This document shows positions 20,745-29,051 of a stretch of DNA of 64,000 nt, piece after piece. The stretch's first letter is position 1; the number at the start of each line of letters is the position of its first letter. A program made the translations under genes and the position numbers. The notes beneath the pieces were generated by a model. The model was not told the DNA's origin, did no database searches, and was given only the letters and a program-made list of their open reading frames with translations. The DNA lies in NCBI RefSeq assembly GCF_012910785.2, contig NZ_WTVH02000010.1, forward strand, positions 992,001 to 1,056,000, written 5' to 3'. Origin of the DNA: Aromatoleum buckelii. Its GTDB lineage: Bacteria; Pseudomonadota; Gammaproteobacteria; Burkholderiales; Rhodocyclaceae.

Positions 20745-21043
20745 TAATTCCGACTGGACGGCAGCCAGAGAGAAAGCCACGTGGTCTGCATGGCTCTTGT
20801 GGGGCGGTCTCCTGTTACTAGGCGCGTCGTTTGTCGGCGCGCATCCAAAATTACCCAGCCGTGCGCGTTGAATTTTACCCAGGGACTTTAGCCATGCGTC
20901 ATTGCAGTGACTACCCTTCAGTGTAGTCCAACGGATCGGTTCCCGGTTTCGATGCTCGGTTTCTGGAAGAGCCGCCTGCTCGTGCGCAGAGGGAACCCGC
21001 GCAGGGCGTAGCCCGAAGCGGGTTCCCTCTGCGCGGCGGCCGC

Positions 21044-21847
21044 TCAAAAGGGTTCATCCTCCGTCTCGGCGATCCTGCCACGCTTGCTCTGCTCGCGCGC
21101 CCGGATGCGCGACTGCGCGTCGGCCGAGCTTTGATGGAAGCGGTAGGACTCGTTGCCGGTCTCGACGATGTGGCAGTGATGGGTGATCCGGTCGAGCAGC
21201 GCCGTGGTCATCTTTGAATCGCCGAACACGGTCGCCCATTCGCCGAAGGTCAGGTTGGTCGTGATCATGACGCTGGTGTGCTCGTAGAGCTTCGAGAGCA
21301 GGTGGAAGAGCAAGGCCCCGCCCGACTGGCTGAAGGGCAAATATCCGAGCTCGTCGAGGATGACCAAATCCATGCGCAGCAAGGAGAAGGCAAGCCGCCC
21401 GGCCTTGCCCGCGGCCTTCTCCTGCTCGAGCAGATTCACGAGGTCCGCGGTGGAGTAGAAGCGCACCCGTTTGGCGTGACCGGTGATGCCGCTGACCCCC
21501 AGCGCGGTCGCCAGGTGCGATTTCCCGGTACCCGTTCCGCCGATGAACACGGCGTTGTGGGCCGCTTCGGTGAAGGACAGGGTAGCCAGTTCGTGGATCA
21601 GTTCGCGATCAACCTTCGACTGTTCGAAGTCGAAACCGGCCAGGTCGCGATGCACCGGGAACTTTGCCGCGTGCAGCTGGTAGGCGATCGAGCGCACGTG
21701 CCGGTCGGTGTCCTCGGCCCGCAGCAGATGTTCGAGAAGCCAGCGCGAACTCTGCACGGTCGCCTCCCCTTGGGCTGTCAGTTCAGCCCACGCGTCGGCC
21801 CTGCCGTACAGGCGCAGGCTCTTGAGTTCGGCGATCAGGTCACGCAT
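21044..21847 (-). CDS. istB: IstB, IS21 helper ATPase
   Basis: This 267-residue AAA+ ATPase assists IstA transposition. It shows the Walker A motif [11 protein letters not shown], the Walker B region [11 protein letters not shown] and the sensor segment [11 protein letters not shown]. It starts 8 bases inside the 3' end of istA, so the two are translationally coupled. Length and domain order are normal for DnaC-like IstB proteins. Confidence 0.95.
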   Translation of the reverse strand: MRDLIAELKSLRLYGRADAWAELTAQGEATVQSSRWLLEHLLRAEDTDRHVRSIAYQLHAAKFPVHRDLAGFDFEQSKVDRELIHELATLSFTEAAHNAVFIGGTGTGKSHLATALGVSGITGHAKRVRFYSTADLVNLLEQEKAAGKAGRLAFSLLRMDLVILDELGYLPFSQSGGALLFHLLSKLYEHTSVMITTNLTFGEWATVFGDSKMTTALLDRITHHCHIVETGNESYRFHQSSADAQSRIRAREQSKRGRIAETEDEPF

Positions 21848-23330
21848 GGCTGACCTCCCCGCGCAGGCGGTCGTAGCGTTGCGGATCGGCCTCTGGCGCC
21901 TCGTTGAGAGTGAGCGCCGTGGCGACCTGCGCAGGCGGCGGGGCCGTTTTGAGGCGGCTCAGTACGTTCTCGACGTGCTCGGGGCTGGGGCGCCCCGATT
22001 CGAGCACGATTTCGATGGCCACCAGCACGGCCTCCAGTCCGTGCGCGGGGACGGCGGCAAGGACTTTGGCCATGAGGCGGTCGCCGCCTTCGCGCTTGAG
22101 GAGCAAGGCGCGTAGCCGCTGCAGGGGCCCGGGCATGTCGGCGAAGGGGGCGCCGTTTCGGAGCGCCCCGGGCTTGCGTGCGATCAGCGGCAGATAGTGC
22201 TGCCAGTCGTAGCGGGCCTCGTTGCGGCCGAAGCTGCGCACGTGGCGTGCCACCACCGCATCGTGCGCGACGAGGTCGATGCGCTCCGGATAGACGCGGA
22301 TGCCGACCACCTGACCCACCAGTTCGCAGGGCGCCGAGTAGCGGCAACGGTCGAAGCTCACGAGGCAGGTGCTCGACACCTTGCCGACGGTCTCCACATA
22401 GCCGTCGAAGGGCACGATCATCGGCATCAGCTGCGCCCGCTCCTGGTCGAGCATCTCGGCCAGGGTGAGGTCGTAGTCGGGATGCTTGAGCTCCTGCCAC
22501 AGGCTGCGGCAGCGCGCCAGCAGCCACAGGTTCAATTCCGTGAAGGAGCCAAAGCGCACCGCCGCCGCGTCCTGCCAGATGCGCCGCCGGCTGTCCTGCA
22601 CGTTCTTCTCGACGACGCCTTTCTCCCAGCCCGCCGCCACGTTGCAGAAGTCCGGGTCGGAGAGGTAATGCGAGGCCATCGCCGCGAAGCGCGTATTGAC
22701 CACGCGCGCCTTGCCCTTTTTCACGCGGTCGACGGCCGTCTTCATATTGTCGTAGATGCCACGCCGGGCGATTCCCCCCAGGGCTGCAAACGCCCGCGCA
22801 TGCGCGTCGAAGAGCATTTCGTGGCTCTGCGTCGGGTAGGCCTGCACGACAAAGGCACGGCTGTAGCACAGCTTCAGAGGGGCGGCGAGGATCTTGCGCC
22901 ACACCCCGCCAATCACGAGGTGTTCCTCGCTCCAGTCGAACTGGTGCGCTTCGCCCGGTTCGAACTGCAGCGGCACGAACGCCTTGGTGACCGCGGCGCC
23001 GCCCTGCACGCGCCAGCGCCGGATGAATTCGGTGACGCGGCTATAGTCGCCGTCAAACCCCTGCGCCTGCAGTTCGGTGAAGAGCTTGAGCGCGCTGCGC
23101 CGATCCCGCACCGGTCGTCGCGCATCGACCTCCAGCATCTTCACGAGCTGCGCGGCATACGGCGTGATCTTCGTGTCGCCGCCGCGGCGCCGGTACTTCG
23201 GCTCCACCCCATCGGGCGCATTCAGCCCATTGCGGATCGTCTTGCGCGTCAGCCCCGTGCGTCGCTCGATCTCCGACAGCGACAGCCCGTCACGGTAGTA
23301 CAACCTTCTCACTTTACCCAGCATGTTCAT
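21840..23330 (-). CDS. istA: IstA, IS21 transposase
   Basis: The 496-residue transposase begins [20 protein letters not shown], with a helix-turn-helix ([15 protein letters not shown]), a DDE integrase core ([14 protein letters not shown] for the first Asp, IYDNMKTAV for the second, [11 protein letters not shown] for the Glu) and a C-terminal domain ([11 protein letters not shown]). The frame is open for about 220 more codons upstream into the IS407-type element, but these are not IstA-like; the ATG at 23330 is therefore the start. Its own promoter region has been replaced by the neighbouring element. Confidence 0.93.
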   Translation of the reverse strand: MNMLGKVRRLYYRDGLSLSEIERRTGLTRKTIRNGLNAPDGVEPKYRRRGGDTKITPYAAQLVKMLEVDARRPVRDRRSALKLFTELQAQGFDGDYSRVTEFIRRWRVQGGAAVTKAFVPLQFEPGEAHQFDWSEEHLVIGGVWRKILAAPLKLCYSRAFVVQAYPTQSHEMLFDAHARAFAALGGIARRGIYDNMKTAVDRVKKGKARVVNTRFAAMASHYLSDPDFCNVAAGWEKGVVEKNVQDSRRRIWQDAAAVRFGSFTELNLWLLARCRSLWQELKHPDYDLTLAEMLDQERAQLMPMIVPFDGYVETVGKVSSTCLVSFDRCRYSAPCELVGQVVGIRVYPERIDLVAHDAVVARHVRSFGRNEARYDWQHYLPLIARKPGALRNGAPFADMPGPLQRLRALLLKREGGDRLMAKVLAAVPAHGLEAVLVAIEIVLESGRPSPEHVENVLSRLKTAPPPAQVATALTLNEAPEADPQRYDRLRGEVSHA

Positions 23331-23399
23331 GTGACCTGCCTGGGGATTTTCGGACCACGTGAAACTTGAGAGGATGGCTTCCAACAAGAAGAGGAAGTC

Positions 23400-23663
23400 A
23401 TGCGAAAGAGCCGATTCACGGAAGCCCAGATGGTGACGATCCTGCGCGAAGCGGACAAGGCGCCGGTCGCCGAAGTGGCGAAGAAGCACGGAGTGAGCGA
23501 GCAGACGATCTACACGTGGCGCAAGCACTTCGGGACGATGGACGCCGACGAGGTCAAGCGGCTGCGCCAGCTCGAACAGGAGAACGCCCGGCTGAAGAAG
23601 TTGCTGGCCGAGCGTGACCTCGAGATCGAGGTCATGAAGGAGATCGCGGCAAAAAAATGGTGA
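23400..23663 (+). CDS. IS3-family OrfA
   Basis: The 87-residue protein has a helix-turn-helix (KAPVAEVAKKHGVSEQTIYT) and a C-terminal leucine-zipper-like coiled coil (KRLRQLEQENARLKKLLAER), as in OrfA of the IS407 subgroup. It ends in AAKKW at the A7 slippery run, where -1 frameshifting would fuse it to OrfB to make the active OrfAB transposase. Confidence 0.93.
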   Translation: MRKSRFTEAQMVTILREADKAPVAEVAKKHGVSEQTIYTWRKHFGTMDADEVKRLRQLEQENARLKKLLAERDLEIEVMKEIAAKKW

Positions 23664-24511
23664 GCGCACCCGCCCGTCGCCGACAGGTTGCGTACGCCCG
23701 AGGGCGGGGGCTGTCGGAACGCCGGGCGTGTGCGCTGATGTCGGTGGCGCGCTCAGCCATGCGCTATGAGTCGAGAATGCAGCGCAAGGATGCCCCGGCG
23801 CTGGCCGCGATGGGCCTGCTGTCGGCCCAATATCCCCGTTATGGCTACCGCCGCATTCAGGTGTTTCTCGAACGTCAGGGATATCCGATGAGCAGCGACC
23901 GAGCGTGGCGACTGTGGCGGCAAGCCGGGCTGCAAGTGCCCAGGAAGCGATGCAGGAAGCGGATTGCCGCCTCGCGGCCGCGACCGCGGCCACCGACGGG
24001 GGCGCGACAGGTCTGGGCCTATGATTTCGTGTTCGACGCCTGCGCCAACGGACAGCAGCTCAAGTGTCTGACGGTGATCGACGAGTTCACCCGCGAGTGC
24101 CTTGCGATCGATGTCGCCGGCTCGATTCGTTCGGGGCGCGTGATCGAGGTGCTGTCGCAACTGGTCACAGTCCACGGCGCACCGAAGGTGCTGCGTTCGG
24201 ACAACGGGCCGGAATTCGTCTCCAAGGCCCTGTTGAAATGGGCCGCGGGGGAGAATCTCGATCTGGCGCTGATCGATCCGGGCAAGCCGTGGCAGAACGG
24301 CACGACGGAGAGCTTCAACGGAAAATTCCGCGACGAGTGCCTGTCGATGGAATGGTTTCGCAACCGCGTCGAAGCCAAGGTCGTCATCGAGCAATGGCGC
24401 CGACATTACAATGACGTTCGCCCGCACTCGAGCCTCGGCCGGAGAACTCCGGCAGAGTTCAAGCGCCTGTGTATTTCAACCACCCACCCGGAAGCCGTTC
24501 TCCAGGAATGA
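23657..24511 (+). CDS. IS3-family OrfB transposase
   Basis: The 284-residue catalytic part contains an IS3 HTH_21 region (PRYGYRRIQVFLERQG) and the DDE domain: VWAYDFVFDAC for the first Asp, LRSDNGPEFVSKAL for the second, and PWQNGTTESFNGKFRDECL for the Glu, with the IS407-type RPHSSLGRRTP end. ATG 23657 overlaps orfA by 7 bases; production as an OrfAB fusion by frameshift is likely. It appears intact. Confidence 0.95.
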   Translation: MVSAPARRRQVAYARGRGLSERRACALMSVARSAMRYESRMQRKDAPALAAMGLLSAQYPRYGYRRIQVFLERQGYPMSSDRAWRLWRQAGLQVPRKRCRKRIAASRPRPRPPTGARQVWAYDFVFDACANGQQLKCLTVIDEFTRECLAIDVAGSIRSGRVIEVLSQLVTVHGAPKVLRSDNGPEFVSKALLKWAAGENLDLALIDPGKPWQNGTTESFNGKFRDECLSMEWFRNRVEAKVVIEQWRRHYNDVRPHSSLGRRTPAEFKRLCISTTHPEAVLQE

Positions 24512-24931
24512 GTGGTCCGAAGAAATCAGGCAGGTCAGATCGGCCACGGGCTGCTGGTGTTCTTGTGTGCCGAGCGCGGCGACACCGAAGACGAAGGCGA
24601 GCGCCTGCTCGCCAAGTTGCTGAAATTACGCATCTTCCCAGATGCTCAGAGACGCATGAACCGGTCGGTGCAGGATGTGGACGGGGGGCTGTTGATCGTG
24701 AGTCAATTCACGCTGGCTGCTGACACCTCGGGCGGCAATCGGCCTAGTTTCAGCGGAGCTGCCGCGCCCGCCGACGGACTGCGTCTGTACGAGGCGTTCG
24801 TGCGGTGTGCTCGCGACTTGCATGCCGAGGTCCAGACCGGCGAGTTCGGTGCCGACATGCAGGTTCATCTGGTCAACGATGGCCCGGTCACCGTGCCGCT
24901 GAGGATCCTGCCGACGGCGCTGGCCGACTGA
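24512..24931 (+). pseudogene. dtd: D-aminoacyl-tRNA deacylase (Dtd), 5' end replaced by insertion sequence
   Basis: From 24538 the sequence encodes most of Dtd: [31 protein letters not shown], the catalytic [12 protein letters not shown] and the Gly-cisPro-type end [12 protein letters not shown]. Dtd removes D-amino acids from mischarged tRNAs. About 25 N-terminal residues, including the first beta strand, are missing because the IS407-type element ends inside the gene. A GTG at 24512 in the terminal repeat keeps the frame open, so a chimeric protein starting VVRRNQAGQ could be made, but loss of the native start and first strand makes function doubtful. The missing 5' part is not on the other side of the element. 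Confidence 0.85.
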
Positions 24932-24973
24932 TCCGGTTGTTGTCGTCATTATTTCCACTCAAAGACCGAATCC

Positions 24974-25501
24974 ATGACGATCCGTACTCTTCTTCGCATG
25001 GGCGACCCGCGCCTGCTCCGGCCGGCCGCGCCGGTCGACGCCTTCGACACCGCAGAAGTCGCCGCGCTTGTCGTCGACATGTTCGACACAATGGTGGCCC
25101 ATGGTGGCGTCGGGCTTGCCGCGCCACAGATCGGCGTCGGGCTGCAGGTGGTGATATTCGGTTTCGAGCGCAGCGAACGCTACCCGGACGCTCCGCCCGT
25201 GCCGCATACGGTCTTGCTGAACCCGGTGATCACCCCGCTCGGCGAACTTGTCGAGGAGGGCTGGGAAGGGTGCCTGTCGGTTCCCGGACTGCGCGGCATG
25301 GTTCCGCGCCACACGCGCATCCGCTATCAGGGCGTCGATCCGCAGGGGCGGACGATCGATCGCGTTGTCGAAGGTTTTCACGCCCGGGTGGTGCAGCACG
25401 AGTGCGACCATCTGGCGGGAGTGCTTTATACGATGCGGGTGCGCGACTTCAGTCGCTTTGGCTACACCGATGTGCTGTTCCCCGAGCTGGACAAGGCATA
25501 G
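24974..25501 (+). CDS. def: Peptide deformylase
   Basis: The 175-residue enzyme removes the formyl group from the N-terminal methionine of new proteins. All three family motifs are present: [18 protein letters not shown] with the metal-binding Cys, and QHECDHL with two metal-binding His and the catalytic Glu. It begins 42 bases after the damaged dtd gene. A second def is often present near fmt in betaproteobacteria, so this may be an additional copy. Confidence 0.95.
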   Translation: MTIRTLLRMGDPRLLRPAAPVDAFDTAEVAALVVDMFDTMVAHGGVGLAAPQIGVGLQVVIFGFERSERYPDAPPVPHTVLLNPVITPLGELVEEGWEGCLSVPGLRGMVPRHTRIRYQGVDPQGRTIDRVVEGFHARVVQHECDHLAGVLYTMRVRDFSRFGYTDVLFPELDKA

Positions 25502-25757
25502 CCTGAGGCGATCCCGGTTCGTGATCCCGCCTGTCACCGCCCGACAAAGTTGGGCTCACCGCGATCCATGCCCAAGGCGCGATTGGGCAGAAGGGCAGTT
25601 GTCGGCCGCTCTCCGCTAGTCCTGCGCAGACGGCCGGGCTTATTCTCCGCATTCGCGACTACCGCTGCGAACTGTCGGCAAGGCCGCGGGTCGACTGCGG
25701 CACGGATCCTACGAATGCGGCGGGGATGTTTTATCCACGACAACGGGAAGAAATCGA

Positions 25758-26384
25758 ATGGAGCAGGAACTCCTCTGGAGCAAGCGCTACCGCGACGCCG
25801 GTGACGAGTACCTGTTCGGCACCGGGCCGAACCGCTTTCTCGCGCGCCGCGCGGAGCTTCTCGCGAGCGGTCGCAACGCCATGTCGGTGGGCGATGGCGA
25901 GGGCCGCAATTCGGTGTGGCTGGCCGAGCAGGGGCTTGACGTGACCGCGGTCGAAATTTCCGGTGTCGCAATCGAAAAAGCCCGTCGCCTCGCGGTCGGT
26001 CGTGGTGTGGATGTGGATTTCGTCCGGGCGGACGTCATGGCGCCTCATTGGCCTCCGACGGAGTTCACCGGGGCTTTCGACTGGGTCGTCGGAATTTTCA
26101 TCCAGTTCGTCGGCGCTGCCGCGCGCGAACGGCAGTTCGCCGCGATGAAGCAGCTTGTCCGCCCAGGCGGGCGGATCCTGTTGCAGGGCTACACTCCGAA
26201 GCAACTCGAGTACCGCACCGGCGGACCTTCGGCGGTGGAGAACCTGTACACGAGCGAGCTGCTGCGCGATGCGTTTTCCGACTGGGAGATCGAGGAGCTC
26301 GTCGAATACGAGGATGACCTCTCGGAAGGCACGGCTCACCGCGGCTGTTCTGCTCTGATCGGGCTCGTTGTGCGCAAGCCTTGA
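25758..26384 (+). CDS. Class I SAM-dependent methyltransferase
   Basis: The 208-residue protein has a Rossmann-type methyltransferase core: motif I SVGDGEGRNSVWLAEQG, motif II VTAVEISGVAIEKAR, FVRADVM, and the post-IV segment RPGGRILLQGYTPKQLEY. It resembles the TehB-like or thiopurine-methyltransferase-like group; the substrate cannot be told from sequence. It is preceded by GGGAAGAAATCG. The 256-base gap before it holds nothing recognisable. Confidence 0.82.
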   Translation: MEQELLWSKRYRDAGDEYLFGTGPNRFLARRAELLASGRNAMSVGDGEGRNSVWLAEQGLDVTAVEISGVAIEKARRLAVGRGVDVDFVRADVMAPHWPPTEFTGAFDWVVGIFIQFVGAAARERQFAAMKQLVRPGGRILLQGYTPKQLEYRTGGPSAVENLYTSELLRDAFSDWEIEELVEYEDDLSEGTAHRGCSALIGLVVRKP

Positions 26385-26418
26385 AAAATTCTTCCCCACT
26401 CCTCCCCGCCGGGCGGTG

Positions 26419-26658
26419 ATGACGGAATTTCTGGACGCGCTGCAGTGGCCGGCGATGATCGTCACGCTCGTCGCCGCATGGCTCGTCGGATCGCGGGATT
26501 CGCGCAAGCGCAGCTGGGGCTTCTGGTGCTTCATCGCTAGCAACGTGCTGTGGATCGCGTGGGGCTGGCATGACGGTGCGTACGCGCTGATCGGACTGCA
26601 GATCGGGCTTTTCGCGCTGAACCTGCGCGGCGTCAGAAAGAACGACCCGAACGCCTGA
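26419..26658 (+). CDS. Small inner-membrane protein of unknown function
   Basis: The 79-residue protein has at least two hydrophobic segments (WPAMIVTLVAAWLVG and WGFWCFIASNVLWIAWGW) and a third weaker one (YALIGLQIGLFALNL), with positive residues between the first two (SRDSRKRS). This resembles small conserved membrane proteins of unknown role. It starts 34 bases after the methyltransferase stop, and could be co-transcribed with it. Confidence 0.65.
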   Translation: MTEFLDALQWPAMIVTLVAAWLVGSRDSRKRSWGFWCFIASNVLWIAWGWHDGAYALIGLQIGLFALNLRGVRKNDPNA

Positions 26659-26670
26659 CGTCTCCCAATA

Positions 26671-26698
26671 GGTCCGCAGAAACGAGGTCCGCAGAAAC
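26671..26698 (+). repeat. 13-base direct repeat
   Basis: GGTCCGCAGAAAC occurs at 26671-26683 and again at 26686-26698, separated by GA. Function unknown. Confidence 0.8.
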
Positions 26699-26702
26699 CA
26701 AG

Positions 26703-26725
26703 AAAAAGCCCGAGCACTTTCGGGC
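26703..26725 (-). terminator. Rho-independent terminator on the minus strand, no gene upstream
   Basis: On the minus strand, GCCCGA (26725-26720), a 6-base loop, TCGGGC (26713-26708) and five T residues form a classical terminator. No minus-strand protein gene precedes it within 1 kb, so it either ends a small RNA or is incidental. Confidence 0.6.
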
Positions 26726-27072
26726 CCGGGCTGAAATCCACACCAAAGGAGGAGGGTGGAGGAGACAACTGAAGAGTAGGCGAAGAGCTTGTGCGTTGCA
26801 ACAAGATAAGCAATGAATTTTTTTATCCTTCGATAAATCTTCCCCGTTCCCTCTGCCACTCTGACACTCCCGCGCCAAGGATAAGGGAATGACATGATGC
26901 GGTGCGCAACCTGTGGAAAGCCCGGTGGAAGCCTTTTGCCAGCTTCCTGACGGGGTGACGTACCATGCTGGGGCGGATGGGGCGACTACCGATCGACCTT
27001 CGCCGCCTTCCCCACGCTGCGCAGCAATCGCGCATGCACAAATGTAACCCGCACAGGAGCGGATTCGCACGC

Positions 27073-27933
27073 ATGAAAACTCCGAGCAGAATCGAACCGC
27101 TGGTGGCCGATGGTCTCGTCGACCACGTCATTCGTCAGCTCATGAGCGGCAAGGAAGCTATGGTCTATGTCGTCCAGTGTGGTGATGAAGTGCGCTGTGC
27201 GAAGGTCTACAAGGAGGCCAACAAGCGCGGTTTCCACAAGGCGGTCGACTACACCGAAGGGCGCAAGATCAAGAACAGCCGCCAGGCGCGTGCAATGGCC
27301 AAGGGCTCGCGCTACGGGCGGCAGGAACAGGAAGCCGCATGGCAGCACGCCGAGGTCGATGCGCTGCGCGTCCTCGCCGCGGCGGGCGTGCGTGTGCCGA
27401 TGCCTTACGACTTCCACGAAGGCGTGTTGCTGATGGAACTGGTGACCGATGAAGACGGCGAACCGGCTCCGCGGCTCAACGATGTGGTGCTGGGCGAGGA
27501 CGATGCGCGGCAGTATCACGCCGATCTCGTGCGACAGGTCGTGCGCATGCTTTGCGCCGGGATCGTCCACGGCGATCTCTCCGAGTACAACGTGCTCGTC
27601 GACCGGGCCGGCCCGGTGATCATCGATCTGCCGCAGGCCGTCGATGCAGCGGCCAACAACAACGCCCGCGCCATGCTCGAGCGCGACGTCGACAACCTCG
27701 CCGCGTACTTCAGTCAGTTCGCCCCGGAGCTGCGGGATACCGCCTACGGCAAGGAGATCTGGTCGCTGTACGAATCCGGGAAGCTGCAGCCCGAGAGCGC
27801 GCTCACCGGCGTCTTCCAAGTCGAACAAGGGCTCGCCGATCTCGACGAAGTCATGCAGGTCATCGAGGCGGCGCGCAAGGAGGAGGCGGTGCGGCAAGCG
27901 GGTAGAGCGGCTGCGGAGACTCCCGCTGCCTGA
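27073..27933 (+). CDS. RIO1-family protein kinase
   Basis: The 286-residue protein is an atypical serine kinase of the RIO family. It shows a nucleotide-binding N-lobe (LMSGKEAMVYVVQCGDEV, RCAKVYKE with the ATP-binding Lys), the flexible loop FHKAVDYTEGRKIKNSRQAR, the catalytic loop IVHGDLSEYNVLVD and the metal-binding IIDLPQAVD. ATG 27073 starts the conserved region; an upstream in-frame ATG at 26965 is less likely. RIO kinases act in ribosome maturation in archaea and eukaryotes; the role in bacteria is not established. No obvious functional partner is adjacent. Confidence 0.88.
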   Translation: MKTPSRIEPLVADGLVDHVIRQLMSGKEAMVYVVQCGDEVRCAKVYKEANKRGFHKAVDYTEGRKIKNSRQARAMAKGSRYGRQEQEAAWQHAEVDALRVLAAAGVRVPMPYDFHEGVLLMELVTDEDGEPAPRLNDVVLGEDDARQYHADLVRQVVRMLCAGIVHGDLSEYNVLVDRAGPVIIDLPQAVDAAANNNARAMLERDVDNLAAYFSQFAPELRDTAYGKEIWSLYESGKLQPESALTGVFQVEQGLADLDEVMQVIEAARKEEAVRQAGRAAAETPAA

Positions 27934-27960
27934 ACCCGGCGCCGCGACCAGCATCCCTTC

Positions 27961-28425
27961 TTACGGCGACTGCGGGGTGAACGCCGACACGTCGCCGGGT
28001 TTGCGCAACATCTTGTCGACTTCCGCATGGTGCAATTCCTCGACCTCGATCATCCGCCGCGCGAATTCCTCGAGCGCGACCGAGCGGTCCGTGACGAGCG
28101 TGAGGAGATCGCGGTACAGCTGCAGCGCGGCGCGCTCGGCTTCGAGGGACTCGCGCAGGATCGCCCCGATGTCGTGCTTGTGCGAGTCGAGCAGCGGGCC
28201 GATCGCGAGCGACGGGTAGGCGCCGAGCGTCGTGACCCATTCGCCGACCGTGCGCGCATGCATCAGCGACTCGTCGGCCTGCTCGCGCAGCCACGAGACA
28301 ATCGGGATGCGGCCGAAGCCGAACACGAGGAAGGAGTAATGCGTGTAGCGCACGACGCCAGCCAGCTCGGATTCGAGGATGCGGTTCAGGACCGCGACGA
28401 CCGGTTCCTTGTCGAATTCCCCCAT
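27961..28425 (-). CDS. Ferritin-like / bacterioferritin-type protein
   Basis: The 154-residue protein is four-helical with diiron ligands arranged as in bacterioferritins: Glu and Tyr in LNRILESELAGVVRYTHY, EQADESLMHARTVGEW (ExxH), ESLEAERAALQLYRD and EVEELHHAEVDKML (ExxH). It likely binds or oxidises iron; whether it forms a cage cannot be told. The start has GGAGG 6 bases upstream. It faces the RIO kinase gene convergently, 27 bases apart. Confidence 0.82.
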   Translation of the reverse strand: MGEFDKEPVVAVLNRILESELAGVVRYTHYSFLVFGFGRIPIVSWLREQADESLMHARTVGEWVTTLGAYPSLAIGPLLDSHKHDIGAILRESLEAERAALQLYRDLLTLVTDRSVALEEFARRMIEVEELHHAEVDKMLRKPGDVSAFTPQSP

Positions 28426-28549
28426 GACGTCCTCCGTTGTGACACTTCGCGAGACGCGCTCGCGTGTGGATTCACTCTAGACCACGGCCCGCTGCGCTGC
28501 CGGCGCAGGGAGTGCAACTCCGGAGGCTCGTCGCTGGGGTCGGCATGCC

Positions 28550-28828
28550 TTATTGGTGATTCGCGTCGTAGAGCGAGGGAGTGACTCCGGCGTCGGCCAA
28601 AAACTCGCGCAACTGTTTGATGGATTGTTTGCTGAACTCGTTGCTGTGGTGAGGGTGATGGAGGAAGAACTCGTGGCGATTCAACTCGACGCGGAAGCGT
28701 CCGCCGTGGCCTGGCTCGATGACGGCGCCGAGATGGTTGAGCAGCGACTCCACCTCGCGCCACTGAATGTTGCTTTTGGGCGGTTCGTGAAAAATCGATT
28801 CCAAGACGGCCCGGTGTTTGTGACTCAT
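28550..28828 (-). CDS. HicA-like protein without visible HicB
   Basis: The 92-residue protein has the double-stranded-RNA-binding-like fold sequence of HicA-type mRNA interferases: NIQWREVESLLNHLGAVIEPG, GRFRVELNRHEFFLHHPHH and KQSIKQLREFLADAGV. ATG 28828 has AGGAGG 7 bases upstream. Classical HicA is the toxin partner of an adjacent hicB; none is present in the 124 bases downstream or 223 bases upstream. The C-terminal half has the FxxHxPH pattern of this orphan subgroup, which may not be toxic. Confidence 0.72.
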   Translation of the reverse strand: MSHKHRAVLESIFHEPPKSNIQWREVESLLNHLGAVIEPGHGGRFRVELNRHEFFLHHPHHSNEFSKQSIKQLREFLADAGVTPSLYDANHQ

Positions 28829-29051
28829 GATCCGGCCTCCTATCGACGGGGCATCACGGTCGGTCGGCTGTCCATGCCGGCACGCATCGCGCAAGAATGG
28901 CGAAGACTTGCCTCGCCGAACCCATCGCAGCCTCCCCGGTCATGCGACGTGAATGAACGAATCCTAGTCCCTGGCGGGCTGCCACGCAATTTGCGATCGG
29001 TTTGACCATCGATTCGCGCTCGATTTTCTTCAATCAGTCAAGCCATTCGAA

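Larger units (their letters stand above)
19578..20831 (+). pseudogene. Small membrane-protein gene interrupted by IS630
   Basis: ATG 19578 (AGGGA upstream) opens a frame MVKVLIAHKERIQRAQLRLQ that is cut at 19643-19644. If the IS630 element (19645-20744) and one copy of the TA target are removed, the same frame continues at 20747 as NSDWTAAREKATW followed by a clear membrane segment (SAWLLWGGLLLLGASFV), reaching the IS21 end at about 20832. Exact frame continuity across the insertion supports a real gene of at least 50 codons, function unknown, broken by IS630 and probably cut again by IS21. Confidence 0.6.
20832..23331 (-). mobile_element. IS21-family element lacking its left end
   Basis: istA and istB are intact and overlap by 8 bases, as in IS21 elements. 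The right end is set at about 20832 (TGTCGGCGCG), followed by two copies of the subterminal repeat TTACCCAG (20851 region and 20876 region). The left end, which should lie upstream of istA, is missing: the IS407-type element begins only two bases before the istA start codon. The element has therefore lost one terminus and should be immobile by itself. Confidence 0.8.
23332..24537 (+). mobile_element. IS3-family element, IS407 subgroup type
   Basis: A 1206-bp element with terminal inverted repeats: left TGACCTGCCTGGGGATTTTC, right (inverted) TGACCTGCCTGATTTCTTCG, both followed by GGACCAC. It carries orfA and orfB with a run of seven A residues (23651-23657) at their overlap, a typical programmed -1 frameshift site. 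The flanking tetranucleotides differ (CATG at 23328-23331, GATC at 24538-24541), so the 4-bp target duplication expected for this subgroup is absent. This points to a deletion or recombination after insertion. Confidence 0.9.
26659..27072. other. Gene-free 414-base interval with repeat, hairpin and AT-rich patches
   Basis: The interval contains a 13-base direct repeat, a minus-strand terminator-like hairpin, purine-rich GGAGGAGGG runs (26748-26760), and AT-rich patches at 26805-26840. No protein gene is convincing on either strand. It probably holds the promoter of the RIO kinase gene and possibly a small RNA on the minus strand. Confidence 0.4.

Noticed and set aside
24626-24958. Minus-strand frame over dtd
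   Set aside because: Antisense shadow of the clearly recognisable dtd sequence.
18033-24973. Complete prophage or integrative element
   Set aside because: No integrase, no terminase or conjugation gene, and no repeated tRNA end was seen; only fragments and insertion sequences are present.
28426-29051. A hicB antitoxin gene beside the HicA-like gene
   Set aside because: Neither flank holds a frame with a HicB-like RNase H fold sequence or suitable length.
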